Of a stretch of 64,000 nt of DNA, positions 16,520-24,983 are shown one piece after another. The DNA lies in assembly GCF_018310535.1 (NCBI RefSeq), contig NZ_CP074102.1, forward strand, positions 4,092,001 to 4,156,000, in the 5' to 3' direction. This DNA comes from Streptomyces mirabilis. Lineage in GTDB: Bacteria; Actinomycetota; Actinomycetes; Streptomycetales; Streptomycetaceae. The notes below the pieces were generated by a model. The model was given only the letters and a program-made list of their open reading frames with translations. It was not told the origin of the DNA and did not search any database. Within the stretch, counting starts at the first letter, position 1. The number at the start of each line of letters is the position of its first letter. The position numbers and the translations under genes were made by a program.

Positions 16520-18151
16520 ATGAGCCAGGACGGCGCACAGGGCCGGTACGCGGGACGCGCGGTCGCCGGCGGCCGCTACCAGCTGCGTGATCTGCTCGGC
16601 GAGGGCGGCATGGCCTCGGTGCACCTCGCCTACGACTCGGTGCTCGACCGCCAGGTCGCGATCAAGACACTGCACACCGAGCTCGGCCGCGAGCAGGCCT
16701 TCCGCGAGCGCTTCCGCCGCGAGGCCCAGGCAGTGGCGAAACTCACGCACACGAACATCGTCTCGGTCTTCGACACCGGCGAGGACGAACTGGGCGGCAT
16801 GACGACGCCGTACATCGTCATGGAGTACGTCGAGGGCCGCCCGCTCGGCTCCGTGCTCGACCAGGACATCGCGCAGTACGGCGCCATGCCCGCCGACAAG
16901 GCCCTGAAGATCACCGCGGACGTGCTGGCGGCCCTGGAGATCAGCCACGAGATGAGCCTGGTCCACCGGGACATCAAGCCGGGCAACGTGATGATGACGA
17001 AGCGCAACGTCGTCAAGGTGATGGACTTCGGCATCGCCCGCGCCATACAGTCCGGCGTCACCTCGATGACGCAGACCGGCATGGTCGTCGGCACCCCTCA
17101 GTACCTCTCCCCGGAGCAGGCGCTCGGCCGGGGCGTGGACGCCCGGTCCGACCTCTACTCCGTCGGCATCATGCTGTTCCAACTGGTCACCGGGCGGCTG
17201 CCGTTCGAGGCCGACTCACCGCTGGCCATCGCGTACGCGCATGTCCAGGAGGAGCCGGTCACGCCCTCCTCGATCAACCGCTCGCTGCCCCCGGCGGTGG
17301 ACGCGCTGATCGCCCGTGCGCTGAAGAAGAACCCGAACGAGCGCTTCCCGAGCGCCGAGGCCATGCGCGACGAGTGTCTGCGGGTGTCCCAGTCCCTGCA
17401 GGCCGCCGCGCCGAGCATCGTGCCGGGGGCCAGGACGTCGAGCGGCGCGGGCGTCGGCTCGGCCGTCTTCCCGCCCGTGGACCAGGCGATGCCGGCCCCG
17501 GGTCCCGTGCAGACGCCGTACCAGCCCAACCCCTACGGCGCCCCTACCCCGCCGCCCGCGCCGTCCCAGGCGTACGGGTATCCGCAGCAGGGGGGCTACC
17601 CGACGCCGGGGGTCCCGGCGTACGCCCCCCAGCAGGGCATGTCGACCCCGCCGCCGTACCACCTCACGCCCCAGCCCCAGACCTCCGTCCCGGGCGGTTC
17701 CGGTGGCCGCAAGGGCAACAGGGCGGTCGTCGTCGGCTCGATCGTGGTCGCGCTCGTCGCGATCGGCGGTCTGATCACCGCCCTCGCGCTGAACAACAAC
17801 GGCGGCGGCGACAACCAGGGAGGCGGCGGCAGCAGCCCCTCGCCGTCCGTGGTGGCGGGGCACAAGGGTCCGGACACGTCGAAGACGATCGACAAGGAGA
17901 AGTGCACGTCTCCGCAGGAGTCGTACGACGACCCGAACAAGATCCAGATTCCGGACTTCCAGTACAAGAACCTGACGTCCGTGAAGTCCTGCTTCCAGGC
18001 CGCGGGCTGGCAGATGAAGATCAAGAAGGTCGACGAGAACACCTACGGCCAGGACACGATCATGGATCAGTTCCCGTCCGCGGGCGTGGACGTCGATCCC
18101 AAGAACATGCCGGAGATCGAGCTGAGCGTCTCTTCGGGCAATCCGTCCTGA
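16520..18151 (+). CDS. Transmembrane Ser/Thr protein kinase with a single PASTA-like domain
   Basis: This 543-residue kinase has its catalytic domain at about residues 20-280. The loop is LGEGGMASVH, K49 lies in VAIKTLH, the catalytic loop is HRDIKPGN (about 149-156) and DFG is at 169-171. A Pro/Gln/Gly/Tyr-rich juxtamembrane linker (about 310-390) precedes a membrane helix (AVVVGSIVVALVAIGGLITALAL). The extracellular C-terminus is one PASTA-like module (IQIPDFQYKNLTSVKSCFQAAGWQMK), containing two cysteines that could form a disulphide. PASTA modules sense peptidoglycan fragments. A hairpin-rich terminator follows. Confidence 0.9.
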   Translation: MSQDGAQGRYAGRAVAGGRYQLRDLLGEGGMASVHLAYDSVLDRQVAIKTLHTELGREQAFRERFRREAQAVAKLTHTNIVSVFDTGEDELGGMTTPYIVMEYVEGRPLGSVLDQDIAQYGAMPADKALKITADVLAALEISHEMSLVHRDIKPGNVMMTKRNVVKVMDFGIARAIQSGVTSMTQTGMVVGTPQYLSPEQALGRGVDARSDLYSVGIMLFQLVTGRLPFEADSPLAIAYAHVQEEPVTPSSINRSLPPAVDALIARALKKNPNERFPSAEAMRDECLRVSQSLQAAAPSIVPGARTSSGAGVGSAVFPPVDQAMPAPGPVQTPYQPNPYGAPTPPPAPSQAYGYPQQGGYPTPGVPAYAPQQGMSTPPPYHLTPQPQTSVPGGSGGRKGNRAVVVGSIVVALVAIGGLITALALNNNGGGDNQGGGGSSPSPSVVAGHKGPDTSKTIDKEKCTSPQESYDDPNKIQIPDFQYKNLTSVKSCFQAAGWQMKIKKVDENTYGQDTIMDQFPSAGVDVDPKNMPEIELSVSSGNPS

Positions 18152-18177
18152 ACCGCCGCGCATAAGATCCCATAACG

Positions 18178-18247
18178 CTCATAAGCGCCTATGGCGCGTA
18201 TGAGTGCCTATAAGACGAGCCCGGCACTTCACGTGCCGGGCCCGTTT
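18178..18247. terminator. Tandem terminator hairpins
   Basis: The first hairpin is CTCATAAGCGCC-TAT-GGCGCGTATGAG (18178-18204, 11 of 12 pairs). The second is GCCCGGCACG-type, with arms at 18219-18227 and 18232-18241 and a short loop, followed by CCGTTTC. They lie between the converging kinase and proteasome-activator genes. Confidence 0.75.
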
Positions 18248-18269
18248 CGTGAGAAGGGGTCGCCCAGGG

Positions 18270-18812
18270 CTACAGGTACGGTCCGCCGGAGCGGCCGCCC
18301 GCGCGCGGGTCCTCGTCGCCGTCCAGGCCGCCGACACCCGGCGGGAGCGCGCGGCGCATCTGCTCCAGCTGGGCCCTGGCCGCCATCTGCTGGGCGAACA
18401 GAGTCGTCTGGATCCCGTGGAAGAGGCCCTCGAGCCAGCCCACCAGCTGGGCCTGCGCGATGCGCAGCTCGGCGTCGCTGGGGGTCGCGTCGTGCGTGAA
18501 GGGCAGTGAGAGCCGCTCCAGCTCCTCGACCAGCTCGGGCGCCAGGCCGTCCTCCAGCTCCTTCACGGAGCTGGCGTGGATCTCCTTGAGCCGGACCCGG
18601 CTCGCCTCGTCCAGAGGCGCGGCGCGCACCTCTTCGAGAAGTTGCTTGATCATGCTCCCGATACGCATGACCTTGGCGGGCTGTTCGACCATCTCTGTCA
18701 CCGGGACCTCGCGGGAGTCCTCGTCTCCGGTGCCGCCGAGAGCCATCCCGTCCTGGCCCACGACCAGGATCTGGGGGTTCTCCGGCGACCTTTCGTTCCT
18801 CGGCATCTCCAT
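18270..18812 (-). CDS. bpa: Bacterial proteasome activator (Bpa/PafE family)
   Basis: This 180-residue helical protein forms, in its family, an ATP-independent ring that docks on the 20S proteasome and opens its gate for unfolded substrates. The central four-helix region (about 45-150) contains the family pattern MIKQLLEEVRAAPLDEASR and FHGIQTTLFAQQMAARAQLEQMR. The protein ends in GGPYL, matching the C-terminal gate-opening (HbYX-like, GQYL-type) tail. The N-terminal extension is disordered. The start at 18812 (MEMPRNE) is favoured over the upstream GTG at 18830, which lacks proper ribosome-site spacing. Confidence 0.85.
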   Translation of the reverse strand: MEMPRNERSPENPQILVVGQDGMALGGTGDEDSREVPVTEMVEQPAKVMRIGSMIKQLLEEVRAAPLDEASRVRLKEIHASSVKELEDGLAPELVEELERLSLPFTHDATPSDAELRIAQAQLVGWLEGLFHGIQTTLFAQQMAARAQLEQMRRALPPGVGGLDGDEDPRAGGRSGGPYL

Positions 18813-18968
18813 GCCGCCATTCTCTCGCACACCTCCACCCCATCACGGTGGTGCCCCCCATGCAGCGTGATCCACCGTCCAGGTGACCGCCGAGATGCCG
18901 GGAAGGGTAGGTCATGTGAGGCTTGCCCCATTGATCATGGGACTCCTCACCGGGAGGGGGTCACCCAC

Positions 18969-19448
18969 GTGACTCCACGTCTCACCGCGCTCCGTGTGCC
19001 CGGACTGCTGCTCGTCCTGACGACCGGCGCGGTATCCCCTTCGTATGCCGTCTCACGCGCCGTCCCGTACGCGGTGTCGTACGCCGCCGATCCCGCTCCG
19101 AGCGCCGGCGTATCCCGCGCGGGGAGCAGCGCGGGCGAGGGTCGTACGCGCCCGGGGCGCGAGGATCCCTCGGCGCCGGACGAGGACGGGAGCGGGAGTC
19201 GCGAGGACACCGTGCCGACGTACACGGACCGCGACCCCGCCGGGGAGAACGCCGCGTCGGACCGCCCGGAGGCGACCGGTGCACCCGAGCCGTCGCGGCC
19301 CGCGGCCGTGCCCGTCCAGCACAACGAGGTCGGCCCGGCGACCGCCCCCGAACCGGTCCTCAAGATCCTGCCCCTCGGCGGCGGGCTGATCCTCATCGGC
19401 CTCGGCCTGGGCCTCGCCTTCCTCGCCCTGCGCCTGCGACGCGGCTGA
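18969..19448 (+). CDS. Small secreted, C-terminally anchored surface protein
   Basis: This 159-residue protein has a signal peptide (about residues 1-30: LRVPGLLLVLTTGAVSPSYA), a low-complexity Pro/Ser/Glu/Asp/Arg-rich middle and a C-terminal hydrophobic helix preceded by ILPLGGG and ended by RLRRG. The tripartite tail resembles a sorting signal, but LPLGG is not a classical LPXTG or LAXTG motif. It may be a sortase variant substrate or simply a membrane anchor. The GTG start has GGGAGGGGG eight bases upstream. The function is unknown. Confidence 0.7.
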   Translation: MTPRLTALRVPGLLLVLTTGAVSPSYAVSRAVPYAVSYAADPAPSAGVSRAGSSAGEGRTRPGREDPSAPDEDGSGSREDTVPTYTDRDPAGENAASDRPEATGAPEPSRPAAVPVQHNEVGPATAPEPVLKILPLGGGLILIGLGLGLAFLALRLRRG

Positions 19449-19554
19449 GCGGATCCCCCGGGCACCCGGACCGGGTCGCCGGGGCTTCGGTGTCGCAGCC
19501 GTTGCCGGGGGACGGCTCCTCCTCGTCTCCTTCTAGCCCTTTCCTGGTCCTTGC

Positions 19555-20544
19555 CTAGTCCTTGCCGGGGACGACGAGGAGGACCTTGCCGATGTGGCCG
19601 CTCTCCTCCAGGACCTGGTGCGCCGCCGCCGCCTCGCTCATCGGCAGCTCGCGGTCGACGACCGGCCGTACATGGCCGGAGGCGATCAGCGGCCACACGT
19701 GCTCGCGCACGGCGGCGACGATCGCCGCCTTCTCGCCGAGCGGGCGGGCGCGCAGCGAGGTGGCGCTGATCGCGGCACGCTTCGTGAGGAGCGCGCCGAT
19801 GTTCAGCTCCCCCTTGGCGCCGCCCTGCAGACCGATGATCGCGAGCCGTCCGTTGACCGCGAGGGCCCGCACGTTCCGGTCGAGGTACTTGGCGCCCATG
19901 TTGTCGAGGATGACGTCGACGCCCGAGCCGTCCGTGGCCCGCTCGATCTCCTCGACGAAGTCCTGCTCGCGGTAGTTGATGAGGATGTCCGCGCCGAGTT
20001 CGGCGCAGAAGTCGAGCTTCTCCTTGGTACCGGCCGTGACGGCGACCTTCGCACCGACGGCCTTCGCCAGCTGGATCGCCATGGTGCCGATGCCGCTGGA
20101 GCCGCCGTGCACGAGCAGGGTCTCGCCCGGGCGCAGGTGGGAGACCATGAAGACGTTGGACCAGACCGTGCAGGTCACCTCGGGCAGCGCGGCCGCCTGC
20201 CTGAGGTCCAGGCCCTCGAGAACGGGCAGCAGTTGTCCGGCCGGGACGGCGACCTTCTCGCCATATCCGCCGCCCGCGAGCAGCGCGCAGACCTCGTCGC
20301 CGACGGCCCATCCGGAGACTCCGGGGCCGATCTCGACGATCCGGCCCGAGCATTCGAGTCCGGGGTACGCGGAGGCGCCGGGCGGCGGGTTGTAGAAGCC
20401 CTGCCGTTGCATCAGATCGGCGCGGTTGACGGCGCTGGCCACTACTTCGACGAGAACTTCCCCGTGACCGGGAACGGGGTCCGGCACATCCGTCCACGTG
20501 AGCACTTCGGGGCCGCCGGGCTGGGTGATCGTCACTGCCTTCAT
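19555..20544 (-). CDS. NAD(P)H-quinone oxidoreductase (zinc-independent MDR family)
   Basis: This 329-residue medium-chain dehydrogenase/reductase is of the quinone-oxidoreductase/PIG3 type. It has the N-terminal GroES-like domain (NRADLMQRQGFYNPPPG) and the Rossmann motif VHGGSSGIGTMAIQLAK at about residues 140-160. The catalytic-zinc cysteines of true alcohol dehydrogenases are absent. It probably reduces quinones or enones with NADPH. The ATG at 20544 lacks a Shine-Dalgarno sequence but lies seven bases after TAGCGT, implying a leaderless transcript. Confidence 0.88.
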   Translation of the reverse strand: MKAVTITQPGGPEVLTWTDVPDPVPGHGEVLVEVVASAVNRADLMQRQGFYNPPPGASAYPGLECSGRIVEIGPGVSGWAVGDEVCALLAGGGYGEKVAVPAGQLLPVLEGLDLRQAAALPEVTCTVWSNVFMVSHLRPGETLLVHGGSSGIGTMAIQLAKAVGAKVAVTAGTKEKLDFCAELGADILINYREQDFVEEIERATDGSGVDVILDNMGAKYLDRNVRALAVNGRLAIIGLQGGAKGELNIGALLTKRAAISATSLRARPLGEKAAIVAAVREHVWPLIASGHVRPVVDRELPMSEAAAAHQVLEESGHIGKVLLVVPGKD

Positions 20545-20551
20545 GAAACTG

Positions 20552-20557
20552 ACGCTA
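20552..20557 (-). promoter_or_regulatory. -10 box of a leaderless promoter (quinone oxidoreductase gene)
   Basis: TAGCGT on the minus strand ends seven bases before the ATG at 20544. The same hexamer and spacing occur before the rhodanese gene at 38973. Confidence 0.45.
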
Positions 20558-20704
20558 CCCCTGTCACACGGTGAGAAGCCCGCGGGCACCGTCCGCCGCG
20601 CGCTGCCACGGCGCTCGACCCGGCGGGCGACGACGAGGGTGGTCGCGTGATCCCGGCACGCTGGGTGGGTGTCCGCGGAAGTCCGAGGATTCAGCCCAGA
20701 GGAT

Positions 20705-21382
20705 TCAGTCCTGGGGCAGTGGTCGGCTGTGCGGTGCCACCTGGGTGCCGCGCGTGACCCGCACGATGGTGATGAGCCGGTCCGTCAACTGGAGCTTCCC
20801 GATGGCCGGATCGTCGTAGCCGAGCACGCGATGCCCCCGTACGACACTGACCACCAGGTCGTCCGTCTCGCGTACGCCCTTGCCCACCTCGGCCTTCACG
20901 ACCGGCCGTTCCACGATGTCGAGCCCGCTGCCCTGCTGGATGAGGTCTTCCATGACCATGCCGGCGCTGGGGCTGAGCACGGAGAGCCCGAGGAGCCGTC
21001 CGGCCGCGCTGGCACTGGTGATGACGGCGTCGGCGCCGGACTGCTTGAGCAGCGGCGCGTTCTCCTCCTCACGCACCGCGGCGACGATCTTCGCCTGCCG
21101 GTTGAGCTGGCGTGCGGTCAGCGTGACCAGCACGGCCGTGTCGTCGCGCTGGGTCGCGATGATGATCTGCCGCGCCTTGTGGAGCTCGGCCCGCATCAGC
21201 ACGTCACTGCGGGTCGCGTCCCCGACGACCCCGGCATACCCCTCGGCCGTCGCCGCGTCGACCGCCTTGGCGCTGGGGTCGACGACCACGACCTCCTCCT
21301 TCTTCAGCCCGGTCGCACAAACGGTCCGCACCGCCGACCGCCCCTTGGTCCCGAACCCGACAACGACGGTGTGGTCGCGCAA
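20705..21382 (-). CDS. Stand-alone RCK (KTN/TrkA-N plus TrkA-C) protein, truncated potassium channel paralogue
   Basis: This 225-residue protein consists only of a cytoplasmic regulator-of-K-conductance module: a Rossmann-type NAD-binding fold (HTVVVGFGTKGRSAV) and a C-terminal ligand-binding domain. It aligns end to end, at roughly 60 percent by eye, with the C-terminal half of the full channel encoded at 21842-22951. The pore domain is missing. It begins with TTG at 21382, exactly where the RCK domain starts, and has GGAGGG six bases upstream, so it may be translated. It is probably a remnant of an older channel gene or a gating subunit for the neighbouring channel. Confidence 0.75.
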   Translation of the reverse strand: MRDHTVVVGFGTKGRSAVRTVCATGLKKEEVVVVDPSAKAVDAATAEGYAGVVGDATRSDVLMRAELHKARQIIIATQRDDTAVLVTLTARQLNRQAKIVAAVREEENAPLLKQSGADAVITSASAAGRLLGLSVLSPSAGMVMEDLIQQGSGLDIVERPVVKAEVGKGVRETDDLVVSVVRGHRVLGYDDPAIGKLQLTDRLITIVRVTRGTQVAPHSRPLPQD

Positions 21383-21841
21383 AGTCGCCCTCCATCAGTT
21401 TCCCGAAAGCACCTTATGAGCATGGACAACGACCTTGTGCAACCGGCCCGGGAGGACATCTTCAGCCCCGAGACGAAGCTTCAGTACCAGCGGACAGACC
21501 CGGCAACGCCCAGACCGGCTTCGGCCGCGTGCTGAAGCACCCCAAGAGGCGACGACCCACACACCGGTGGAGCTCATTGCTCCGCCCCCTGCCCTCAACC
21601 GTCGACCGTATCCGGTCTGCGCCACGCGATCCCCTCGGGCGGCGCGCCCTCAGCCGCCGCACCGCCGAACCGCCCTGTGAGGCTTTGGCTAATCTTCATC
21701 GAACAGAACCTCACCCGGCATACGCCCGAAGCCACCCAGAAGAGGGACGTGCCGGGTTCTGTGGTTCAACACCGGTGCAGCATCGTCCGAGACCATGGTC
21801 ACCACGCCGGCCGGCTGGATCACCGTCGCAGGGGGCAAGCG
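21383..21841. other. Divergent intergenic region (no convincing gene)
   Basis: These 459 bp separate the RCK fragment from the full channel gene. Short open frames exist on both strands but have no family resemblance, and none restores the missing pore domain of the RCK fragment. The right half (about 21660-21790) is visibly less GC-rich than the core genes. I see no tRNA, terminal inverted repeat or transposase. Confidence 0.45.
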
Positions 21842-22951
21842 ATGAACGACGAGAAGCAACCACCCTCCAAGACCGGGAGGTTCTCGATTCTCCGGTCTCT
21901 CTGGTACCGGTCACGGGCCGAGGCTCTGGACGATGCCGAGGCCGGACGTTCGATCACCATGCCCATCGAGAGCGGCGTGCCGCCTCTCCAGCAGGTTCTA
22001 CGGCGCTTGGCCATGGCCCTGTTGGTGCTGGCCGTCACTACGTTTCTCGTCTGGTTCGACCGTGACGGCTACAGCGACAACTCAGACGGCAGCGTCGACT
22101 TCCTCGATGCCGCGTACTACGCGACCGTCACCCTCTCGACCACCGGATACGGCGACATCACCCCGGTCAGCGACGCTGCCCGGCTCACCAACATCCTGGT
22201 AATCACCCCGCTGCGCGTCCTCTTTCTGATCATCCTGGTCGGGACCACGCTCGAAGTGCTCACCGAGCGCACCCGCCAACAGGTGCGGGTGCATCGTTGG
22301 CGCTCTCGCATGCGGGAGCACGTGGTCGTCGTCGGCTACGGGACCAAAGGCCGGCACGCCATCGAGACGCTTCTGGGGCAGGGCATCCCCAAGGACAAGA
22401 TCGTTGTTGTCGACCCGCAGCGGAAGATCGTGGAGGCCGCCGGCACCGATGGGCTGGTTTCGGTACTCGGAGATGCCACCCGCTCCGACACCCTTCGAAA
22501 GGCCGAGTTGCAGAGTGCCGCCCAGGTGATCGTTGCCCCTGAGCGCGACGACACCGCGGCATTGGTCACCCTTACCGCGCGCCAGCTCAACAAGCGCGCG
22601 ACCATCGTCGCCGCGGTGCGGGAAGACGAGAACGTACCGCTGTTGAGGCAGAGCGGCGCCGATACGGTCGTTACCAGCTCCAGCTCCGCAGGACGTCTCC
22701 TCGGTGTGTCCATGGCCAGCCCTCATGCCGCAGACGCTTTGGAGGATCTGATGACCTCCGGAAGTGGACTGGATCTCGCGGAGCGACCGGTGGCCAAGGA
22801 TGAGGTTGGTCGATCGCCTCGGGAGTGCACGGATCTGATCGTGGCCGTCGTACGCGGGAACGCAGTCATCGACTACACCGAGCCGCAGGCCGCGACCCTC
22901 CAGGCCGGAGACCGTGTGATCTCTATCAGGCAGTCAGTATCCATCAGCTGA
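21842..22951 (+). CDS. Two-transmembrane potassium channel with RCK domain
   Basis: This 369-residue protein is an MthK-like channel. A basic cytoplasmic N-terminus (about 1-50) is followed by membrane helix 1 (LAMALLVLAVTTFLVWF), a pore loop with the selectivity filter TTGYGDITP, and helix 2 (LVITPLRVLFLIILVGTTLEVL). The RCK module (REHVVVVGYGTKGRHAIETL onward, about 155-365) binds ligand and gates the pore. The ATG at 21842 has GGGGG six bases upstream. GC content and codon usage look slightly less extreme than the neighbours, consistent with transfer. A lipoprotein gene follows after 32 bp and is probably co-transcribed. Confidence 0.9.
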   Translation: MNDEKQPPSKTGRFSILRSLWYRSRAEALDDAEAGRSITMPIESGVPPLQQVLRRLAMALLVLAVTTFLVWFDRDGYSDNSDGSVDFLDAAYYATVTLSTTGYGDITPVSDAARLTNILVITPLRVLFLIILVGTTLEVLTERTRQQVRVHRWRSRMREHVVVVGYGTKGRHAIETLLGQGIPKDKIVVVDPQRKIVEAAGTDGLVSVLGDATRSDTLRKAELQSAAQVIVAPERDDTAALVTLTARQLNKRATIVAAVREDENVPLLRQSGADTVVTSSSSAGRLLGVSMASPHAADALEDLMTSGSGLDLAERPVAKDEVGRSPRECTDLIVAVVRGNAVIDYTEPQAATLQAGDRVISIRQSVSIS

Positions 22952-22983
22952 TCAGGACCAAAGTTCTGGGAGACCAAGATCTG

Positions 22984-23535
22984 ATGACGTTTTCCAGCCG
23001 GACCGGACGCCTGGCATGCGTCGCCGTGCTCTCCGCCACCACGGTTGCAGGGTGCACGAGCAGCCACACCACCGCGTCCGGACAGGGCAAGTCGAGCGCA
23101 CCCGCTCACACCAGCACCCCCACTCCAACGACGGCGGAGACCACGCATCCGGCCACTGTCCCCGCAGACACGGTTTCCAAAGCGCCGAATCTCGCTCAGG
23201 ACGACATCAAGACCGTGGCGTCCGCCGCCTCCGTCACAGGCAGCGCCGCATATCCCCTCAAGGGCGGAGTCCTGGCGGGCAAAACCCTTGCTACCGCAGT
23301 GGACTGTGAAGGCAAGGGGACCCTGACGGTGACCCTGAAGCCGACAGGATTCAGCTTCCCGCTGCAATGCGAGGACGGGAAAGTCAGTCCCACCTTCAAC
23401 GAGATCGCACTGCCCGAGGGACACAAGAGCGCATATCTCCAGTTCACCGTCTCTTCGATGGCCATCAAGTGGTCATTCGCGGCAGGCTGGGACCCGCACC
23501 CTCCAAAACACGAGGATGCCGACGGCTCGGCGTGA
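22984..23535 (+). CDS. Putative lipoprotein
   Basis: This 183-residue protein has a type II signal peptide ending in the lipobox TVAGC (Cys at about residue 24), a Ser/Thr/Pro-rich tether of about 45 residues, and a compact C-terminal domain with two cysteines (VDCEGKGTL, PLQCEDGK). I do not recognise the domain. It sits 32 bp after the potassium channel gene in the same direction and was probably acquired with it. The stop codon is immediately followed by a parS site. Confidence 0.75.
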   Translation: MTFSSRTGRLACVAVLSATTVAGCTSSHTTASGQGKSSAPAHTSTPTPTTAETTHPATVPADTVSKAPNLAQDDIKTVASAASVTGSAAYPLKGGVLAGKTLATAVDCEGKGTLTVTLKPTGFSFPLQCEDGKVSPTFNEIALPEGHKSAYLQFTVSSMAIKWSFAAGWDPHPPKHEDADGSA

Positions 23536-23537
23536 AA

Positions 23538-23551
23538 GTTTCACGTGAAAC
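23538..23551. other. parS: parS centromere-like site, copy 1
   Basis: GTTTCACGTGAAAC is a perfect 14-bp palindrome identical to the Streptomyces ParB-binding parS consensus. In Streptomyces, parS copies cluster around oriC, so this site argues for an origin-proximal location. It lies 3 bp after the lipoprotein stop, between that gene and moeA. Confidence 0.9.
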
Positions 23552-23594
23552 ACTCCCCGGTCCGGCTCACCGTCCGGTTCATGCCCCACTCGTC

Positions 23595-24983
23595 TCAGGC
23601 ATTCCCCATACCGGCCAAGGCCCAGGGCAGATCGAGGAGTTCCAGCTCCTGACCCGGACGGGCGCCGCCGGGCGGTACGACCGCGAGGGCGTCGGACACC
23701 GCGATGCCCCGCAGCATGGCCGGACCGTTGTAGTGCAGCGGCATGGCCCGGTCGGCACGCACCACGACAGGGATGAGCCGGGTGTCGTACGGGTGCCCGT
23801 GGACCGCGTCCCCGAGGGGCAGCGTGTACGGCTCCGGCGCCACCCGGCCTGCCAGGATGCGCAGGAGGGGCTCGGCGAGCGTCAGCAGGCCGGAGACGGC
23901 CGCCAGGGGATTGCCGGGCAGGCCGACGAGGTGCTGGTTCTCCTTGGTGCGGGCCAGGACCATGGGGTGACCCGGGCGGACCTTGACACCGTCCACGAGG
24001 AGGTGGGCGCCGATCCGGCTCAGGGTGGGGTGGACGTGGTCGACGGGGCCCGAGGCGGTGCCCCCGGTCGTGACGATCAGGTCGGCGTCGGAGTGGGTGA
24101 TCGCCTTGTGCAGGGCTTTGGCGTCGTCGCCCAGCCTGCGTACCGCGAGGACCTCGGCACCGAGCGCGCGCAGCCAGGGCGGCAGCATCGGGCCGAGCGC
24201 GTCCCGGATCAGGCCCTCCTGGGGGAGCCCCTCGGTGAGCAATTCGTCACCCAGGACGAGGACTTCGGCGCGGGGGCGGGGGACCGCGGTGAGCATGTCG
24301 TATCCGGCGGCCGCGGCGAGGCCCAGCACGGCGGGGGTGACCAGGGCGCCGGCCGGCAGGAGCTGGTCGCCGCTGCGGCACTCCTGGCCACGGGGCCGGA
24401 TGTCCTGCCCGTGCGCGGCCTCCCGGGTGGCGTGCAGCCGGCCCTTGTCGTCGAGGCGCCCGTGCTCGCTGCGCAGCACGGCGGTGGCGTCCTGCGGGAT
24501 GCGCGCGCCGGTGGCGATCCGCACCGCCTCGCCGTCGATGAGCGGCTCCGGCTTCGCGTGGCCCGCCAGTACCCGCTCCTCGCGGAGGTCCCAGGGGCCG
24601 GGTCCGGCGACCGCATAGCCGTCCATCGCGGAGGTGTCGAAGGAGGGGAGGTCGGTGAGCGCGGCGAGCGGGGCGGCGAGGACCAGGCCCAGGGCCGCGT
24701 CCAGGGACACGGAGACAGGGGCGCGCCGCGGGACGGAACGGGCGGCCCGCTCGGCGGTCGTACGGGCCTGGGGCCAGGGGGTGGCCTTGTGCCCGTCGCC
24801 CTTGCCCTTGGCGCCGGCGGGGGCGTGGGTGCGGTTCTCGCCCTCCGATGTGGGCGCGGGGACCGCGCCGTGGCCGTGCCGGGGGTCGGACGCGCTTCGG
24901 GGGTCCTTGACCAAGGCCAGGGCCTCCTCCACGTCGAGGTCGTCGGCGTCCTGACCGGGTGGCCTGGCGCGGGGCGCGTTCAT
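23595..24983 (-). CDS. moeA: Molybdopterin molybdotransferase MoeA
   Basis: This 462-residue enzyme inserts molybdate into adenylylated molybdopterin to form the molybdenum cofactor. MoeA landmarks are SFDTSAMDGYAVAG, RIATGARIPQDATAV, VLVLGDELL, IVTTGGTASGPVDH (the MPT-binding region) and the GLPGNPLAA motif. Before the MoeA domain lies a Streptomyces-type N-terminal extension of about 95 residues, with an acidic DADDLDVEEALALVKD segment and a disordered linker. The ATG overlaps the stop codon of the upstream mobA-type gene (ATGA), so the two are co-translated. Confidence 0.93.
   Translation of the reverse strand: MNAPRARPPGQDADDLDVEEALALVKDPRSASDPRHGHGAVPAPTSEGENRTHAPAGAKGKGDGHKATPWPQARTTAERAARSVPRRAPVSVSLDAALGLVLAAPLAALTDLPSFDTSAMDGYAVAGPGPWDLREERVLAGHAKPEPLIDGEAVRIATGARIPQDATAVLRSEHGRLDDKGRLHATREAAHGQDIRPRGQECRSGDQLLPAGALVTPAVLGLAAAAGYDMLTAVPRPRAEVLVLGDELLTEGLPQEGLIRDALGPMLPPWLRALGAEVLAVRRLGDDAKALHKAITHSDADLIVTTGGTASGPVDHVHPTLSRIGAHLLVDGVKVRPGHPMVLARTKENQHLVGLPGNPLAAVSGLLTLAEPLLRILAGRVAPEPYTLPLGDAVHGHPYDTRLIPVVVRADRAMPLHYNGPAMLRGIAVSDALAVVPPGGARPGQELELLDLPWALAGMGNA

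Noticed and set aside
21383..21841. Possible remnant of the missing pore domain upstream of the RCK-only gene
   Set aside because: None of the minus-strand frames there contains hydrophobic segments or a TxGYG filter, so the pore part is fully lost.
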